Shown: in pieces, positions 36,009 to 47,557 of the stretch
How positions within the stretch are numbered: the first letter of the stretch is position 1
Layout: each line of letters begins with the position of its first letter
From: Pontederia crassipes
Lineage: Eukaryota; Streptophyta; Magnoliopsida; Commelinales; Pontederiaceae
Length of the DNA: 64,000 bases
Assembly (NCBI GenBank): GCA_030549335.1
Contig: CM060193.1
Location: forward strand, 48,131,891 to 48,195,890
Direction: 5' to 3'
Notes under the pieces: generated by a model
What the model was told of the DNA's origin: nothing
The model's input: only the letters and a program-made list of their open reading frames with translations
The model's database searches: none
Program-made: the position numbers and the translations under genes

Positions 36009-37327
36009 TCATATTAATAGATTTTTAATTTGACATTTAAATGAATAATGACCATGAGAATTACAATAATGACAAATAGTATATGATCTAATAGGGTGAT
36101 TATCATGATATCTAAACTTCAAAGTATCATTATGAGAGACATAAAAAATTTTAACACAAAGAGAACTATCATAAGAGGATTTATTTTTCAAATGATAATC
36201 ATGAGAATGCTTAGGTTTTAAAGAATAAGAATATTTCAAATAATATTCATTTGTATTTTTAAAATTTTTCTTTAAATCATTTTTCTTTTGTGGTGCATGA
36301 GAAATATTCTTTATAGGAGTTTTGACAACATTAATATGCTTCTTAACGTTATTAATATTTTTCCAAGAACTAGTAATTTTTTATTTAAGAATTTTTGTAA
36401 AGAAATATTTTTCTTTTGTAACTCATCATGCAATACAATCAATTTTGAATTCTCAACTTTTAAAGATTCATGAGATGCACAAGATAATGAAAGAGAATCA
36501 TTTTTACTTTTTAAAGTATCTATTTAAATTAAGAATGCATCATTTTCCTTTTTGAGAGAATCGTGCAATACAATTAATTTTGAATTTTCAACTCTTAAAG
36601 ATTCATAAGATGCACAAGATAATGAAAGAGAATCATTTTTCCTTTTTAAGGTATCTATTTGAATTAAAAATGCATCATTTTCCTTTTTAAGAAAATCATA
36701 GTTATCTTTCATGATATGAAAATCATTTATTAAAATTTTCTTTTTCTTTTTGAGAGAAATATATTTTTGAATAAGAAAAGTAAATTCTTTATGAACATCA
36801 AAAGCAATATCAACATCATCATCACTATCACTAGTAGATGAATAAGATGAAGTTGAGGTTACCTCATCATCCTCACTTTTTGTCATTAAGCATAACACTT
36901 CATTCTTGAATGTTGTGAATGTAGAATCATTATTTTCTTCATTATCCACGTTCGACATGCCATTTTTGTCAAAGTTTCTACATTCGTACCTTTCTAACAA
37001 AACTTGTCAAATTTCATGAGAGGTAGAACATTTGGAAATAAGATTCAAATCATAAGAATCTAAAGAGGAATAAAAGATATTTTTAACATTGTAGTCAAGT
37101 TTTTCAATCGACATTTGAAAATCGTCATATTCAAAAAAAGAAAGATCAATGAAAACACCATTTAAAAACTTCTTTGGCTTTACAAAACCATTTTCTATAA
37201 TTTCCCACATATCAAAATTAATGAAACATAAATATGCCTTCATTCTAATTTTCCAAGAAGCAAAAGAATAATCTTTAAAACTTGGTGGGTCACAAATGAA
37301 AGATCCTTCTTCAAAAAATGATGTCAT
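36009..37327 (-). pseudogene. Copia gag (UBN2-type) with CCHC knuckle, interrupted
   Basis: ATG at 37327: FKDYSFASWKIRMKAYLCFI and FDMWEIIENGFVKP are the start of a copia gag (UBN2 family). Frame breaks near 37010 lead to an acidic Ser/Asp-rich region (SSTSDSDDDVD), a Lys/Glu-rich coiled coil in which a segment of about 33 residues around DSLKKENDAFLI is repeated, and a knuckle CHYCNSHGHYSFKC near 36060. A stop follows at 36009. Gag packages the element RNA. In the element's original orientation this is the plus strand; it lies within the inverted segment. Confidence 0.8.
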
Positions 37328-37390
37328 ATTCTAAAAGATGGTTAAATCTTGAAAAATGAAATGAGAACAATATTATTTTGATACCAATTG

Positions 37391-37985
37391 TAGGATCACA
37401 AGGCATCAAGAGGGGAGAGGGTTGAATTGGTGGTAAACTCGAAAATATCAATTTTATGAAAATCATCGCGAAAGCTTAAAATTATTTCGCTAATATTTAA
37501 ACCAACACAATAATAATCAAATCATATGAACAATGAAGTAGGAAGGAGAAGGAGAGAAAAAGACAAACACATGAATGCAAGGCAATTTGTTGACGAGGTT
37601 CGGTCACACCTTGGTCTGTGTCCTCGCTCCGACTCCTCAACCTAGAGACCATCATAGATTCCACTAATACCCTTCCTTTGTTCCAAATGGAGCAAGGAAG
37701 AAACTCTTTATAACTATTGCCTTTTCTCTTTTTCAAGAGGTAAGGCGTCCTTCACTTATAGGCTTTCACTTGTCTTTTCTTCACTCAAGAGGTAAGACAC
37801 ATAGTAAACAAATATTAAAATATCACAAGAACACTTAACAATTTCTCTTTTATAATTTGGAACCTCACACAAAAGTAAGAGAGAAAGAATTGAAAGATTT
37901 GTAACTTGAAGTTCAAATGGACTTCTCAAATGTTCTTCCCACTTTTTCTTGGAAGTCTTGATCATTCCTACACCTTTGGGTTCTT
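37391..37985 (-). repeat. 5' LTR, R-U5 portion, inverted
   Basis: Read on the minus strand from about 37985 (GAACCCAAAGGTGTAGGAATG) to 37391 (TTGATGCCTTGTGATCCTACA), it is collinear with about 40895-41502 of the 3' LTR. It directly precedes the primer-binding site, which fixes it as the missing half of the 5' LTR. Confidence 0.85.
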
Positions 37986-40312
37986 GTGTACTATTTTGCA
38001 TCTTGATATTTGTGATTCAATGTAATTATACGATGTGTATGATTTTAAAATATAAAAGAATCATATTTTTATGAGTGAAAAATAATAAATAACTTTATTT
38101 GATTGAAATTTGATTCTCACATATTTTTTTGTTGATGACACTTGATCTTCTAAGATCTTGATATAAGAATTGAATATCTTTCGAATATTTCGAAATGCAA
38201 ATCTATGGAGAATTTTGAAATTGATACATAATATCTTCTTTTGATTTGTGATAATATACTTGCAAAATTTATCTTCATCACATGCGAAAGAAAGGGAAAT
38301 ATATGTCTATTTTTATCTTTGACATGCTTATTATCTTGACTATTCCTGAAATTTGACAAAAGAAAAAAACATGAAAATATGAATGCTAAGTCTTCTAAAT
38401 TTGAATAATTCTTTTTTATCTATAAAGAATGACTTCATATTTATGATAAAAGATTTATAAGACTCTTATGTTATGAGCCTTAACGTATGAACTTATTATG
38501 AATTTTGACTTATTACACTATATCATTTGAACACACATGCACATTATGATTTGAAATAAAATGATTGATGTGCCATTTGAAAATTATTGCATAATACATC
38601 TAATCGCTAAACTCTATGCTTATGCACATGTTTGTAATAAAGCATATCTTTAAAGAGATCATTTTTAACTTGTTATATATATCTTCTATCAAAATTGATT
38701 TCTATGCTCATCTTTGTGAAATATTTTGACTGAATCTTATTTTTTCATATTTCAAATTATCATGATATTTAATGGGAGTTATTTGTCGTATCCATAATTT
38801 GAAATAGCTATTAACATTTTAAGAAAATAAAAGGCTAAACTTTGAATACCTTTTTAATTTCATTTCTTGTCACCAATTTTAATTATTATCTTGTGACAAA
38901 GAAAGGAAAGGAAGAATAGATTTGAAGGAGTGCAAATACAAATTTTATGGTAAAAGTATTATTTTGAACATAGAAATGAAAAATTGGATATACTTGTGTG
39001 CCACAATTATTTGTGCTTTATATTTGTCTACTAGTTATTATAATTTGTGTATAAACTTATGATTGTTTAAAAGTCTATTTTTGAACATATCTTAATATGT
39101 TAAATTTTTGAAAATTTTTATTTGGACTTACTACTTATCACATTTGATGCTTTGTGAGTTTGCAATTGAAAGAAAATAAAGTTTTGAAATTTTAATCAAA
39201 ATTTGAAAAATATTTTTTTTACATTTGTAGTTGTCTTTCCATATGGAATCTTGTGTTAAATTTATGTAGTCATAACTTATTATCATTTGAGTATTCCTAT
39301 ATCGTATGACATTTGATCATCAAATTTGAAATGATGTTTAAATGATATCTCTCTTGCACAAATGAAAATTTATATATGTATTTACATTTGAGATGTTTTA
39401 TATCATACCATGAAATATATTAATTATTTGACTTACATGTGCATGAATCTACATTCTCATTATTTATAAAACTATTTTATCATATATTGGCATGACTCTT
39501 ATGCTTTAGACTTAAGATCTTCATGTTATAAAAACCAAGCTTTGACTTTTCATTCATAACATATAAAGAACTAAAGAAAGATAGAAAGATGACGAAAATT
39601 GATCATAATGATATGAAGAGCTTGTTCAAAAGTTCGAAATATCATTTCCTCCATTCACTTGTTACTATTATTGTCAAATCTTTGGGTACTTGATATTATT
39701 TAATTTAAATTTGATATACCATTATTGTCTCAAAATTTTTCTACAATATTTTGATTCCTTGTATAATTCTTTTGAGACATATTATTCATTTATTTTTATG
39801 TTTTGCTATTATAAATTAGTCAAGACCTTAGGTGAAGTTATTTTTGCCTATCACATATATTATACATGAAACAATTCTTATAGATATGATAAAAGAATAA
39901 AAATTATCTTCACGACACTTTACATATTGTATCTTATATGACAAAAGGGGGAGAACAAAAAATTTCGGAAAGATGACATGATTAAGGGAGAATTACATAT
40001 TGTATCTAATATTGTTTCTTATATGCTTCATGTGCAAACTACTTTTTGATGAAATAAAAATGGGAGAAATATATGAGAAATATGATAAAACATAAGAGAA
40101 ATTTATATAGGAGAAATATATATAGTCATTGATTTATTACATGGACCTCATGAATATAACTTTATATGAAAAGTGCCTTACAATTAAGAGTTATGTGCAT
40201 ATTCATAATTGTAAGGAAAACTTAGTTTTAGGAGGAGTAAAATTGACTTTAATATTTTTTACTTCCCAACTCAAATACATTTCATATTTCTTGTTTTGTA
40301 TTCATAAAAAAT
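37986..40312 (+). other. Non-coding internal region of the LTR element
   Basis: Very AT-rich; no integrase, RT or RNase H residues were found on either strand. The only landmark is a GACAAAAGGGGGAGAAC phrase near 39942, typical of the sequence ahead of the 3' LTR in large copia elements. Confidence 0.6.
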
Positions 40313-40324
40313 GAGGAGATTGTT

Positions 40325-41502
40325 AGAGCAATGTTTTTATGCCCTACATAATTATGTTTTGATAATACAAATCTCGAAAGATTAGAGTTATATTTAAAAT
40401 GTAAAAAAAAGTTTAAAAAGAAATGAGTTGTTTCATGCATTAAACTTTTGATTAATATTTGTTTATGTTTCCACGAGATTTACATTAATGAATAAATATA
40501 AAAGTTATTGATAATTCTCTTATTTTGTAGAGAATCAAATATTATTTCATTTGGATACTCGTATGAAAAGTTAATGTATAAAACAAAGTAAAGATCTAAA
40601 ATGTTTTATTTGAAATGGACAATTTTGTATACTAAACTTTGAATCAATATTTGACTATGATCTCATTAGATTTTGGATGCATGATGAATATCAAAATTGT
40701 AGAGAATTCTATTGTCTTTTCATAAAATCAAAATAATCTCATTTGGATAATTATGCAAAAAGTTATGCTTAAAATGGTACAGTACGATCGACCAGTCAAC
40801 GCGTAGAATGCATTATAACGGTCATATTTTGATCTCAAAATTAGAAAATAAGCCCAACGGCTAAATGAAGTTAAGAATGCTATAAAAGAGGACCCAAAGG
40901 TGCAGGAATGATCAAGACTTTAAAAAAAAAAGTGGGAAGAACATTTGAGAAGTCCATTTGAACTCCAAGTTACAAATCTTTTAATTCTTTCTCTCTTACT
41001 CTTGTGTGAGGTTCCAAATTATAAAAGAGAGATTGTTGAGTGTTCTTATGATATTTTAATATTTGTTTAGTTACTGAGTGAAAAGAGATTGTGTCTTACC
41101 TCTTGAGTGAAGAAAAGATAAGTGAAAGCTTAGGAGTGAAGGAGGTGTGCCTTACCTCTTGAAAAAGAAAAAAAGACAAGAATTGTAAAGGATTTCTTCC
41201 TTGTACCATTTGAAACAAATGAAGGATATTAGTGAAATCTCTGACGGTCTCGAGATCAAGAAGTCGGAATGGAGACGTAGGTCAAGATGCGACTGAACCT
41301 CGTCAACAAATTGCCTTGCATTCATGTGTTTGTCTTTTTCTATCTCTCTCCTTCTTACTTCATTATTCATATGATTTGATTATTATTGTATTGGTTTAAA
41401 TATTAATGAATTAATTTTAAGTTTTCGCGATGATTTTCATAAAATCGATATTTTCGAATTTAACACCAATTCACTCTCTTCTTGATGCCTTGTGATCCTA
41501 CA
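40325..41502 (+). repeat. 3' LTR (1178 bp) of the gag-only element
   Basis: It starts TGTTAGAGCAATG and ends TGATCCTACA. A TATA-like GCTATAAAAGAGGACCC lies near 40883. It is the only complete LTR of the element and serves as the reference for recognising the split 5' LTR. Confidence 0.88.
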
Positions 41503-41750
41503 TCGAGAACTACTAAGAGACATTGGCTCCCAACAAGCTCATGTCCCATGTGTCACCAATTGGACGTTATGAGAAGAAAATGTGCAATGTCGTACGAGTG
41601 TTTGGAGAAGCAAACATTCAGCCCGTGACATGTGGCTACTCATTGATGATTTCAATGAAGTCATCGACACATCAAAGAAAAATTCGGAGGGGCCCTGTGA
41701 TCAATGCTTAGGCCTCTTCATTCACCGACAAAAAAGAAATAAAAATTGCA

Positions 41751-42335
41751 TATACATATACGAAAGCAGAGGTAAAAGCATGAGAGTCGAGAGCATGACA
41801 AGTAACGAAATATCACAACGACATATGTCAAATAATAATAATTAACATAATTAGGAAGTTTAAATCTTATTTTTGAAATTAAAAATAATATAAAATAAAA
41901 ATTTCAATTTAAATATAAAATATAAAACTAATCATAGAAAGTTTGTTAAAAATAAAAATTGCAAATATTATCTAATAATCAATATGTTGAAAATATAAAT
42001 AACCTAATCGATTCTAATATTCAATATAATTGTGTGTTAGCATTTTCATAAAAATTTAATAGCAAATATAGCTCATTATTTTTAAGAGAGTTGCCTAGTT
42101 CAAAAATAATTATGAGTTTGTCAAACAAATTTAACGAGGTGCAACCTGGATGCACACGTGTGTAGTTTATATGCATCGGTCTCTTACGCAAACCTATATC
42201 TATTAATGGGCTACAAGTTCCTATAACTTTTGTCTGGTTGTTTCGCCTCTCTCTCTCTCTCATTCTTCACTTTTTCTTTTTGGGGTCACAACTCACAAGA
42301 AGAAAAAGCAGTAGGAGGAGAGGGAAGAAGAAGAC
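41751..42335. other. Upstream region of the 62-residue microprotein gene
   Basis: AT-rich up to about 42120, then a CT-rich tract (CCTCTCTCTCTCTCATTC near 42245) and a purine-rich leader just before the ATG at 42336, as expected for a plant 5'UTR. No convincing TATA box. Confidence 0.5.
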
Positions 42336-45300
42336 ATGGTTCGGGTGGCGACGTTCTTCGCCATGAGTCTGGGGGCATTCATCTTCTGGCAGTCCATGGA
42401 CAAACTCCACGTCTGGATTGCTCTCCACCAGGACGAGAAGGTTGGTGACGTTTCTCTCCTCTCGCCCTCCTTTTTCTTCTTCCTTCTTATCCCTCCCACT
42501 TATATGCTCTCGTCATCATCATCCTTGGTGATTTTAGCAGCTGCAAATCCCTTCTTTGATCATCGATAACTAGAATTTTCTTTCTTCTTCTTTTTTTCTA
42601 TGTTGAAATGGGTGTGCGTCGAATCTTGCGTTGAATCGTATGGTAAGAATAAAATCCAATCCATCATTAATCGACCTGAGTTGTTACAAATGAGCTCCTG
42701 GGTATGAGGATTCAACGGTGGTAATGTTCATTTGATCTTGAATTTCGAAGATGGTAAAGGGATAGAAGAAAAGGTCAAGCAGGGGAATGAGTTGACCTAA
42801 TTAAGCTTATTGTTGAGCAGAACAGGCATTGGAGTTTATTGTAATTGGATGAGCATATGAAAAGCAGTGATAACAGTATTCGTGATAAACCTCTATGTCA
42901 GACTTCACACTCAGGTTCTTTTAGGCCGCCTTTGGTTTGGGAACATTTTGCGGAACATTGCGAAATGTTCCCAAAAACCTTACCAGACGTGAGTTTGACG
43001 AGAACATTTTACGGAACTTTGAAAGTTCTTACCGAAGACAAGAACATTTTTTTTTTCTTCTAGGTAGCTGCAATTTTTGACTTTGACTTTTTTTTCTTTC
43101 ATCCATTTTTTAATTATTATGCAATATAAGGATTTATAATTTAATTATTTATTAATATAATTAGTCATCTTATTAAATAAATGTTTAAATGTAATTAATT
43201 AAAAGTTTATGTTATAATAATTCTAAAATATTTTATAATAAAAAAGTTCAATTATTTTAATAAAAAAATTATATTATATTTGGATATTTAGATTTACTAT
43301 AATATTTAAAAGTATAATATTTAAAATATTTAATCAAATAAATAATAATATAATAATTATCCAAATATCTACTAAAACTTATCCAAATAAATAATAATAT
43401 AATAATAATAAAATAATAAATTATATTCTTAGTTCTTACTTTTATTCAAACACCTACTAAAACTTATCTATCAAATCAACTTTTTAAATTCTCATCGTTA
43501 CACTTTTCATCCAAACACTAACCCAAACTTTTCTATCACATCAATTAGTTCTCGAGAACAAAAGTTTTCTCAATATTCCCGTACCAAACGCAGCCTTAGG
43601 CAGCGTTTGGTTTGGGAACATTTTGTGGAACAACGCGAAATGTTCCCAAACACTTTACGTGACGGGAACAAAAAATGTGAGTTTGACGAGAATCGTAAAA
43701 TGTTCTCGTCAAATGTTCTTTCCTTCGGCCTTTGAAAGTTCTTGTCGAAGGCAAGAACATTTCTTTTTTTTTCTGGGCAGCCGCAATTTTTGACTTTGAC
43801 CTTTTTTTTCTTTCATCCATTTTTTAATTATTATGTAATATAAGTATATATAATTTAATTATTTATTAATACAATTAGTCATCTTATTAAATAAATGTTT
43901 AAATGTAATTAATTAAAAGTTTACGTTATAATAATTCTAAAATATTTTATAATAAAAAAGTTCAATTATTTTAATAATAAAATTATATTATATTTGGATA
44001 TTTAGATTTACTATAATATTTAAAATTATAATATTAATAATATTTAAAATATTTAATCAAATAAATAATAATATAATAATTATCCAAATATCTATTAAAA
44101 CTTATCCAAATAAATAATAATATAATAATAATAATAAAATAATAAATTATATTATTAGTTCTTACTTTTTATCCAAACACCTACTAAAACTTATCTATCA
44201 AATCAACTTTTTAAATTCCTATCATTACACTTTTTCATTTAAACACCAACTCAAACTTTTCTATCACATCAATTAGTTCTCGAGAACAAAAGTTCTCTCA
44301 ATATTCCCGTACCAAACGCAATCTTAGTGTACTGATTCCGGGATATGAATGTACTGAGGGTGCTGGTGACGTTTTATGGTTTGAATTATATAATTCTACT
44401 TGCTAAGCTCAAATTTGAAGATTACCATTGTCTAGTCATCAAATTACCACTATCATTTCCGGCCACTGAATTGCCAGCAATAGGTTAGGACTTCCAGTTT
44501 TTTTTTTTAAATTATTATTACATAAAGAGGCCCATTGAACCAGTAAAAGAGAAGCAAATACTGAAAATAAAGGGACCCATAAGTCCTTCTAATGGAAATT
44601 AAACTTGGATACAAGTGGAGTTCCCGTTTGGAATTCTAGTTGATTCATAAATCATATTGCTTTTTCTTGATGAATTTGAAATGTTTCCATGTAGACAGTT
44701 GTGGTGACTACCCTCCCTACAAGTGTTTGGGATAGATGTACTATGCACTTCATACGATATGGCACATGAACTACAACAAAGTGGAAAAAATTGAATAATT
44801 AAAATTTTCAATGGTTTACAGTGCCTGGCCCATACCATATATATTTAAGTGTTCGAGTAGGAGATACGTTGTCCATTTTGTTTCATAGAAATCGGTGGAT
44901 CAACAGTGTTCAGGAAATAAGCTCTTTATTATTACATATTTGATGACCTTGTACTAGAATGTTTATAGAAACCTCTTGATTCATCTTGTAACTGCATTAA
45001 GTCTTATGAAATGGTCACTACACCAATTTTTGGTTTTAGTGACTATTGCACATTTGGCAAGCGCCACTAAAGATAAGAAGCATTTATGATGCCTAAAATA
45101 TGTCACCAAAAATTTTGCATCGGTGACATTTAAAATGCTTTATAAATGAATGTTAATGGAAAAATTGATGTCTGATCAGCGAACGTCAGATTAAATTTCA
45201 AGGGCTCATACGATAATAGATTTTTGTGATCGTGGTTGAGATAAATTCTTACATCAACAACCTACAAGCACCTCATTTAAGTCTCTCTCTATCTATCTCT

Positions 45301-46864
45301 CTCTCTCTTTAGTTCATCCCCTAACCCTATATGCCTGGGTCGCTCTCCATCTCCTTCCTTCGATGATGGAGTGTGACCACCGGCCGACCTCCCTACAACG
45401 ACGATCAAGCTTCGCAGGCGATGCTGGTGCTGATCACCATTGGGTCATTTCATTTTGATCACCCGTTGAAGCCTTCCCCTTCACTAGTCGCGAATGCCAA
45501 TGCTCTAATGTTGTCAGTACATCACTCAAGCATCGCCCTCCCCAGTTGTTGGTTCATCTTTGAGAATTGTTAATTTAGGTTCTCTTTGAGAACACCTTTA
45601 CCTTTTCAATGTCTATGGATTGTTTGGAATGTAGCGTTGTCCTTTTATTCATTTATTTTAATTTACATTGATGAGTTTTCTGGTAAGATTCACTACAACA
45701 AATTTTTGTTATCATGGAAGCATCTTTCAAACATATTAGGAAAGGGTAACATTTTTGTTACAAAAAAGGGCATGATCATCTGGACCCAACAAAAAAAAAT
45801 GTTAAAATTAGCGTGTCCCGAAAAAAAAAAGGTTATTTATATAGCTTTCTGATGCATATATATGCTAGCAATTGTACAGAGTTATAAAGCATGCCTATCT
45901 TGTGTGTTGAAGACCTAAATACTGGTGGTTCATGGGCAATGCCAAAAAAAAAGTGTTGAAAGAGGAACAAGATATTTGACTTATGTACTTCACATTTAGA
46001 GAAATTTATATTTCATATTTTACTATATTACCTTAGCCATTTTAACAGTTTTTTAATTGGAAACCAGTCTAGATATGAATTCCATCTACAGCTGCTTGTT
46101 AATAATAGGAACAACATAATTCATAAAAGAGTGAAAATATGCCTAAGGATATTGCTTCTTCATGTCATGTTCTATGCCTTCGATTCAAACAATAAGCTTC
46201 GGATACATATTTTTGAATGATTTGCATTATCTATAAATCGAATGGCCTTGGAGGTATTTTAACACATCGGTAGCAAAAATCCATGGGTTTGGGGTTTTCA
46301 TGGGGATTTTCTCTTTGGATTCCAAATCCGAGGATTTTCTCCTTGGATACAAGGTCGAAGGCCATGTCTCCTTTCCTTTGGGATTCCCGATCCCCTCTTG
46401 AAATATTTATTTTTATTAAATAGTTTTAACCTCTCGACAACCAAATATTAAATATATTTATCATTCTATTTTTTTATTGCTAAAAGATGACTATAGATAT
46501 CTTAGTAACAAATTACTCTTTTTATATATAATTAATTAATATTCTTGGTCTATTAAAACATTATAATCAAAGGCAAGAGTAGGTGAAGCCTGCCCATGTA
46601 ATTTCAATATTGTCATTGCTGGATGCTATAAATCACATGAGATAATGACATTTCTGAATCTGGTGTTTCTGTTGTATCCTATGTTTCCCTTTCTTCTTTG
46701 TTTCCTCTTGAGTGCTCTCTTTGAAAGGAGAAAAAAAGGGGTGAAATGGGGAGGAGGTGTTGTTTAAATTGCTTGCTATTAAATACTTGATGTTCAAGCC
46801 CTTTACTAGTATGACACCTTCAGATGTTAGAGCTTTCGATCTAATGCTATGCTGGTTTCTTTTT

Positions 46865-46900
<36 letters not shown>

Positions 46901-47557
46901 GAATTCATGTGACAGTTATAGCCTTTTTCAGAACTGAGTGGGCCTGGAAGTAATTGTTGACCGTAAAGTAGATTTATAAGCTCTAATTGTTTATATAGTA
47001 GCAATTTATCTTTAACAGTTTTTTATCTGATTCACACTGCACGGTACTTCTGATAAGGTGAAGGCATGAGGTATCTGATTATTCAATGTGTTATCTTCCT
47101 CCATGTTAGAGACGAAAGTGATTCCAGCTCTCCATGTTAGCTTGTTATTATATTCGAGACCAGATATATGATTGCACAGTTGAAATGATCAGAGCCATCA
47201 TTTAAGAAGTTATAGGTGGATAGACAAATAGCAAAGTGTTCTAAGCTTTATAGAGATATGAGGAGTCTGAATTGGTAGGCATTTCTCACTGAGCAGAGAA
47301 ACATAAGCCCCAAGGTAACTCCACCAACTTGTTCTACAGGAAGGGAGGAACCGGTATCGAATGTCATTTGTCTAAGTGGGTTTTCATCATATTCAACAAT
47401 GTCACTAACGCGGCTGTTTCCTTGTCATTTACATGGTAATGTCACTGTTGACTGAATTCATTTCTTCCTTCAGAAAGAGAGGTTGGAGAGAGAAATGGAG
47501 ATAAAAAGGATGAGGGACGAATTACTGGCTAAAGCAAAAGAAGACACGTATGAATAA
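42336..47557 (+). CDS. Conserved plant microprotein, 62 aa, one N-terminal membrane segment, two exons
   Basis: Seen: exon 1 42336-42440 (35 codons) encodes MVRVATFFAMSLGAFIFWQS followed by MDKLHVWIALHQDEK. Exon 2 47474-47557 encodes KERLEREMEIKRMRDELLAK then AKEDTYE and a stop. The junction is GAG AAG|GTTGGT ... TTCCTTCAG|AAA in phase 0. The first 18 residues are a hydrophobic segment; the second half is a highly charged amphipathic helix. I recall similar unnamed small proteins in other plants, but no function. The intron is 5033 bp and holds two tandem MITEs. The reading frame in exon 1 runs on past the donor, so a longer unspliced peptide is possible. The fit of the exon 2 helix to exon 1 and the good acceptor make the spliced model likely. 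Confidence 0.78.
42924..43595. mobile_element. PIF/Harbinger-like MITE, copy 1
   Basis: Terminal inverted repeats are GGCCGCCTTTGGTTTGGGAA at the left and, read back from the right, GGCTGCGTTTGGTACGGGAA. TTA flanks both sides (42921-42923 and 43596-43598). The interior is AT-rich with no coding capacity. Confidence 0.85.
43599..44323. mobile_element. PIF/Harbinger-like MITE, copy 2, abutting copy 1
   Basis: It starts GGCAGCGTTTGGTTTGGGAA and ends with the reverse of GATTGCGTTTGGTACGGGAA, flanked by TTA at 43596-43598 (shared with copy 1) and 44324-44326. The interior is collinear with copy 1, including GCAATTTTTGACTTTGAC and the poly-T tract. It has an extra 40 bp or so in the 5' region, with a second CGAGAA...TGTTCTCG palindrome. 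Confidence 0.85.
44327..47473. other. Remainder of the microprotein-gene intron
   Basis: CACTA-like starts CACTACACCAATTTTTGG (45015) and CACTACAACAAATTTTTG (45691) lie in the same orientation and are not closed by opposite ends. A CT-rich tract (45283-45312) precedes a short GC-richer stretch with a weak open frame (45373-45573) that I cannot assign. An (AT)n microsatellite lies at 46867-46896. Confidence 0.5.

Larger units (their letters stand above)
34752..41502 (+). mobile_element. Gag-only copia-type LTR retrotransposon with an internal inversion
   Basis: The 3' LTR is 40325-41502 (TGTTAGAGCAATG to GATCCTACA), preceded by an AAAATGAGGAGAT purine tract. The 5' LTR is in two pieces: its U3 at 34752-35447 on the plus strand, and its R-U5 at about 37391-37985 on the minus strand. 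After it, on the minus strand, come a primer-binding site (ATTGGTATCA, near 37388-37379) and the gag. The segment from about 35448 to 37985 is therefore inverted relative to the rest. Flanks are TTGAG at 34747-34751 and TCGAG at 41503-41507, a near-perfect 5 bp duplication. No pol domain was found in the 2.3 kb between 37986 and 40312. AAAAGGGGGAGAACAAAA near 39944 recalls 3' regions of SIRE/Maximus copia elements. Confidence 0.82.
31130..41750 (+). mobile_element. LINE of a second lineage, 5' part only, split in three by later insertions (31130-32907, 34512-34751, 41503-41750)
   Basis: ORF1 remnants: a DUF4283-like stretch (THLTNGSFIVSV near 31600, RALTNGP) and a zf-CCHC_4 domain (MWVKILKLPIELLNRTMLWQ near 31759 to LLCFKCECLYHTRHSCP near 31990). 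ORF2 starts at 32848 (MRILSWNCRGVGSNAFMRTL), is interrupted at 32907, resumes at 34512 (NNPNILIILEPRIN, then GEIWVLW), is interrupted again at 34751, and resumes at 41503 (LLIDDFNEVIDTSKKNSEG near 41640). These are consecutive parts of one EEP domain. Stops occur in all pieces. The RT is absent, so the 3' part was lost or never inserted. Endpoints are approximate. Confidence 0.8.

Noticed and set aside
34752..38000. Reading 34752-35447 as a solo LTR and 36009-37985 as a separate minus-strand element
   Set aside because: The two LTR pieces are complementary halves of the same 1.2 kb LTR, with outer flanks matching as one target duplication; a single inverted element explains all parts.
45373..45573. 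Small plus-strand frame in a GC-richer patch of the microprotein-gene intron
   Set aside because: No recognisable domain, no splice partners, and lies between CACTA-like ends; not enough support for a gene.
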